In this document: in pieces, positions 5,320-8,061 of the stretch
How positions within the stretch are numbered: the first letter of the stretch is position 1
Layout of the letters: the number at the start of each line of letters is the position of its first letter
Assembly: GCA_919901705.1 (NCBI GenBank)
Contig: CAKKPR010000063.1
Span: forward strand, 1-8,061
Direction: 5' to 3'
Source: Thermodesulfovibrionales bacterium
Lineage (GTDB): Bacteria; Nitrospirota; Thermodesulfovibrionia; Thermodesulfovibrionales; UBA1546
DNA: 8,061 nucleotides
Notes under the pieces: model-generated
What the model was told of the DNA's origin: nothing
The model's database searches: none
The model's input: the letters and a program-made list of their open reading frames with translations, nothing else
Translations under genes and position numbers: made by a program

Positions 5320-6333
5320 TTATATCATCCCGATTGACCTGATAATCTTTTTCCTTACCTTCTCATCAAACAAAATCGCTGCGTGGTTTAAATCAAAGTC
5401 ATGATGCTCTTTGCAGTGAGGAAGGACTGAGCTTCCAGCTGATACGAGACCGTCGCCAAGTCCTTTCTTCAACTCCTCAGGGTAAATCCTTCCGGGGATA
5501 ATCTTTTCAAAGCTATCCGGGATGGAAAAAAGGGTTTCGGGTTCGAGCAGCCATTTATGTGCGCCGCGCTTTGATATCTCTTTTAGCTTCCACCTGTACA
5601 GACTGAAGAGGTTCGGATTTGTGCCGCCGAATGACAGACCCTGTATCTTCGGATAGTCGTAATCTTTTAATGACCTGAAGAACTCTGAATCAGGCAAAAG
5701 CTCCAGGAGGGCCTTGCTCTTTATAAAATCAAGGACACGCTTTATTACATAGGCAATCTTTTTTCTGTCTTCCTCATGTATTAAAGGGCTTATTATCGAG
5801 GCGAGCGGGGAGATATATCCTGCCAATTTTGCCATACTGCTTCCATTGTGGGGCGATGCCAATGTTATGAGCCCTATGACTGACTTGTCCCTGTTTTCCA
5901 GATACTTTCTTGCAATCAGCCCGCCCCTGCTGTGGCCTATGAGGATTATCCCTGCCTTGCTGAATTCTTTTGAAAGTTCCGCGACTTTTTTGAGCTCTGC
6001 CGCAGCTATGGCAATCGGTCCCGCAGGCCTTTTCTGGCTCCATGCAATTACTGTATATCCCAATGACTGCAAATCAGCAAAGGATGTCTTTAAATTATTT
6101 TCTGCCTCGCCAACTGAAAACCTGCTGTGCCTGATTTTTGGTTTTTCCGCGGTTGCGCTGTAATCTACGGGTTCAGGTTTTTTTGCGAGTAAATATCTTA
6201 TCGGAAAATTCCCTCCGAGCATCTTTGCTTCATCAGGGTTTACCCATATATTTTTATTCATTCCAAGTCCGTGGATAAATACAATCGCAGGTTTGTCTTG
6301 CCGGCCTTTATGGATTGTGATGTCGAGTTTCAC
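5320..6333 (-). CDS. Lipase-like alpha/beta hydrolase
   Basis: This is a 337-residue serine hydrolase of the alpha/beta fold, of unknown substrate. The oxyanion-hole motif VFIHGLGMNK is at residues 18-27, the nucleophile elbow GHSRGG at 133-138 with Ser135, and LASPHNGS at 158-165, as in triacylglycerol-lipase and PGAP1-like families. Asp294 in GDGLVS and His317 in LNHAAI fit the remaining triad positions. An insert of roughly 50 residues follows the first strand, and a lid-like helical region occupies about 170-220. No signal peptide is seen, so it probably acts in the cytoplasm. The start is GTG (6333-6331), overlapping the TGA of the upstream peptidase gene by 4 nt, with an AGGA about 8 nt upstream. 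It is the last gene of its cluster and ends 2 nt from the stop of the convergent operon. Esterase or lipase activity is likely; the biological role is open. Confidence 0.85.
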   Translation of the reverse strand: MKLDITIHKGRQDKPAIVFIHGLGMNKNIWVNPDEAKMLGGNFPIRYLLAKKPEPVDYSATAEKPKIRHSRFSVGEAENNLKTSFADLQSLGYTVIAWSQKRPAGPIAIAAAELKKVAELSKEFSKAGIILIGHSRGGLIARKYLENRDKSVIGLITLASPHNGSSMAKLAGYISPLASIISPLIHEEDRKKIAYVIKRVLDFIKSKALLELLPDSEFFRSLKDYDYPKIQGLSFGGTNPNLFSLYRWKLKEISKRGAHKWLLEPETLFSIPDSFEKIIPGRIYPEELKKGLGDGLVSAGSSVLPHCKEHHDFDLNHAAILFDEKVRKKIIRSIGMI

Positions 6334-7220
6334 AGCTTTAATCCTGTTATCGAAACAGGGTTTGCGTTTACGCGCATTACCTTCACCCCGAAATGGAGAT
6401 GGGGCCCGCTTGACCTTCCGGACGAGCCGACAAACCCGATAACATCACTTTTCGATACGATATCGCCGGGCTTTACATTAAACCCTGACATATGCATATA
6501 GACAGTAAAGATTCCCTGTCCGTGGTCAAGGATAAGCGTATTCCCTCCAAAGAAAAGCTCTTCTGTCAGCACAACCCTCCCCCTGTTTGAAGCCTGTATT
6601 GCCTCGCCGGCCTTTCCCTGCATATCCAGGCCTCGGTGCAGGCTGACGGTTTTTTTGTTGATTATTCTTTTTGTACCGAAAGGGGTCGAGAAAGGATTTG
6701 GAAGCGGAAGAATGAAGCTCCCATCCCAGAGTCTCTCTGACTCTATCTGCCAGATTGAACCCATCATTTCGTCTTCTCTATCGATCCTTACAAGGTCTTC
6801 AGGACTGAAGGTTACCTTTTCTTCAGGCAGGGTAAGATGTATTGTCTTGAAGCTGCCTTTTAAAACGCGCAATTGCAGCTTAGTCTTCTGTTGCCCTGTC
6901 TTCAGCGAAATCAGGTAAACACCCGGCCTGGACTTTATATCAACAGCGCCTATGGCAACAAAGCAGCCCTTCCCGTATTTGCTGAAATGCAGTGCCTTCT
7001 TCTCAAATATCGCCGAGGGCTCTGCTGCGTCCAGTCCTGTGACTCTGAGCATGAAGGCGTCTCCGGTATGAATATTTGAAGGAAGTACCTTTGCCTGAAA
7101 GGCTTCTGCATAAGGAGCAGAAAGAGTTATAAGAAATATCAACAGCAGGATAAGCAGGGATGAACCGGATGATGGCGTGATGAGGCCATTTAAGAATCTA
7201 TACTGCATTATTGTTTTCAT
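6330..7220 (-). CDS. Secreted M23-family zinc metallopeptidase (LytM-like), peptidoglycan hydrolase or regulator
   Basis: M23 peptidases cleave peptide cross-links of peptidoglycan outside the inner membrane. Starting at the ATG at 7220 the protein has 296 residues. A basic/polar start is followed by the hydrophobic stretch LLILLLIFLITLSA (about 22-35) and a likely signal-peptidase site at YAEA|F, so export is expected. An Ig-like beta-rich region (about 41-125) precedes the catalytic domain. The zinc-binding set is complete: His195 and Asp199 in HRGLD, His243 in MHMSG, and His274/His276 in GPHLHFGV, so it should be active and not a degenerate LytM. The 7220 start is preferred because it forms an ATGA overlap with trmJ; an in-frame ATG at 7250 would add ten residues to the n-region and overlap trmJ by 34 nt. 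The gene is followed by a hydrolase overlapping by 4 nt. Confidence 0.88.
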   Translation of the reverse strand: MKTIMQYRFLNGLITPSSGSSLLILLLIFLITLSAPYAEAFQAKVLPSNIHTGDAFMLRVTGLDAAEPSAIFEKKALHFSKYGKGCFVAIGAVDIKSRPGVYLISLKTGQQKTKLQLRVLKGSFKTIHLTLPEEKVTFSPEDLVRIDREDEMMGSIWQIESERLWDGSFILPLPNPFSTPFGTKRIINKKTVSLHRGLDMQGKAGEAIQASNRGRVVLTEELFFGGNTLILDHGQGIFTVYMHMSGFNVKPGDIVSKSDVIGFVGSSGRSSGPHLHFGVKVMRVNANPVSITGLKL

Positions 7221-7936
7221 TGCTGTATCTTTTTCTTCACCTGCGAGCATATCCCGTAAAGCATTCTTAATTCCCAGTCAGTCAGCCCCGCACGTCCAAA
7301 CAGATGTTTCAGATTTCTCATTATCCTTGTCTCAAGGTCTCTGTTGCCCCTTGGAATATAATCGAGAAGCTTGAGGGTTGATTGAATATGGCTGTAAAGA
7401 GTCTCGATTTCCGCGCGTTTTACTAATTCAGGAGATGCTGCTTTATATGTCTTCTGTCCCAGCTCATAGGCCACGAGCAGGACGCTCTGCGCAAGATTGA
7501 GCGAAGGAGATAAAGGGTCCGCAGGAATTGTTATCATAAAGCCGCATTCTTCTACTTCTTTATTGGATAAACCTTTGCTCTCCCTGCCGAATAATATTGC
7601 AACTTTATTTTTTTTGGCTGCAATGATTGCTCTTTTTAGTCCGTCTTTTACCGGGAGGATAAGGCCTCTTCGTTTCCCGAGCCTTCTTGTAGCTCCGATA
7701 ACAATGCCTTTGTCTTTTATTGCATCCCCGAAGCTTTTATGGACCTTTGCCTTCTCAAGCACGTCAACATCATTGCATGCCATCCGTCTTCCTTCATCAT
7801 TGAGAAACTCCACCGGGTTTATCAGTTCGAGATTTTTAAATCCCATATTCTTCATGGCCCGCGCGGAGGCGCCTATATTCCCGGCCTCTTTCGGCTCAAC
7901 AAGGATGAAATGTATGTTGTCTTTCCAGTTCTCCAT
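7217..7936 (-). CDS. trmJ: tRNA/rRNA 2'-O-methyltransferase of the TrmH (SPOUT) superfamily, TrmJ-like
   Basis: TrmJ methylates the 2'-hydroxyl of nucleotide 32 in tRNA anticodon loops using SAM. At 239 residues it is close to the E. coli enzyme's length. The three SPOUT motifs are present: NIGASARAMKNMGF (20-33, with Asn20 and Arg26), ILFGRESKGLSNKEV (114-128) and IPADPLSPSLNLAQSV (137-152), which make up the knotted SAM site. The helical C-terminal extension (about 170-239, including RIMRNLKHLFGRAGLTDWE) is what distinguishes TrmJ from shorter TrmL-type proteins. The substrate could still be another RNA, since group I TrmH-family members are hard to separate by sequence. The ATG at 7936 has only a weak GAAG upstream. 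The gene is first of three overlapping minus-strand genes; coupling to cell-envelope genes looks like operon convenience, not a shared pathway. Confidence 0.88.
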   Translation of the reverse strand: MENWKDNIHFILVEPKEAGNIGASARAMKNMGFKNLELINPVEFLNDEGRRMACNDVDVLEKAKVHKSFGDAIKDKGIVIGATRRLGKRRGLILPVKDGLKRAIIAAKKNKVAILFGRESKGLSNKEVEECGFMITIPADPLSPSLNLAQSVLLVAYELGQKTYKAASPELVKRAEIETLYSHIQSTLKLLDYIPRGNRDLETRIMRNLKHLFGRAGLTDWELRMLYGICSQVKKKIQQ

Positions 7937-8000
7937 AGCTTCATACTATCGTACTCTTTTGAATGTGTTTAGCTCAAGATGGGGAGAAACGGAAGATCCA

Positions 8001-8061
8001 TTATGATTTATTCTGACTTACGCCAATCTTCCAAACGCCTTTTTCAAGAAAAGCTTCTATG
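8001..8061 (-). CDS. 3' end of an unidentified gene (C-terminal 20 codons)
   Basis: Reading from the window edge on the minus strand, the frame starting at 8060 is open until a TAA at 8003-8001; the other two minus-strand frames hit stops at once or within a few codons. The visible peptide begins IEAFLEKGVWKIG and ends VSQNKS. The AFLEK piece faintly recalls crotonase-family C-termini, but this is far too short for an assignment. It would be the gene upstream of trmJ, separated by 64 nt. Confidence 0.4.
   Translation of the reverse strand, partial: IEAFLEKGVWKIGVSQNKS

Noticed and set aside
7948..7977. Possible minus-strand promoter before trmJ (TTGAGC, 18 nt, TACGAT)
   Set aside because: Each box matches only four of six consensus bases, and the start point would fall within a few bases of the ATG, leaving no room for a ribosome-binding site.
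7497..8006. Plus-strand open frame of 169 codons
   Set aside because: It is a shadow of trmJ, which carries complete TrmH-family motifs on the opposite strand.

Overview
The window is almost entirely coding and consists of two converging gene clusters. Positions 1-5317 on the plus strand hold part of an anaerobic (cobalt-early, cbi-type) cobalamin biosynthesis operon: the 3' part of cbiT (or of a cbiE-cbiT fusion), cbiL, cbiF, a cbiG-cbiH fusion, and then a BPL_N/glutamine-amidotransferase-like protein of unknown role. Every gene overlaps the next one (4, 4, 17 and 23 nt), so they are very probably co-transcribed and translationally coupled. Positions 5320-8061 on the minus strand hold the 3' tail of an unidentified gene, trmJ (tRNA 2'-O-methyltransferase), a secreted M23 peptidase and a lipase-like alpha/beta hydrolase. 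The last three are joined by 4-nt start/stop overlaps. The two clusters meet tail to tail with only 2 nt between the stop codons.

The organism is most likely an anaerobic or microaerophilic Gram-negative bacterium. The cbi-type enzymes, moderate GC content, gene order and repeat families suggest Nitrospirota or a Desulfobacterota-like lineage. That is an inference from pattern memory and has not been tested.

The cobalamin enzymes work on the same corrin ring. CbiL methylates C20, CbiH methylates C17 with ring contraction, CbiF methylates C11, CbiG opens the delta-lactone and removes the two-carbon fragment, and CbiT methylates C15 and decarboxylates. CbiD, CbiJ, CbiC and CbiA are not in the window.

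The most striking property is the density of small repeats inside these coding sequences. Nine tandem arrays, eight with a 7-bp unit and one with an 8-bp unit, lie between 751 and 5034 together with three palindromic elements. All are read through in frame. They sit in loops, at domain boundaries and at gene junctions: the cbiF/cbiG junction, the linker before the CbiG C-terminal domain, the CbiG-CbiH fusion linker, a CbiH loop, the cbiGH/BPL_N start-stop overlap, and between domains of the BPL_N protein. cbiT (visible part), cbiF and all minus-strand genes have none that I can see. The pattern suggests a family of short tandem repeats, comparable to the cyanobacterial heptanucleotide STRRs, that enters or expands within genes and adds linkers and termini. 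No RNA genes, CRISPR array, insertion sequence or cobalamin riboswitch is visible.
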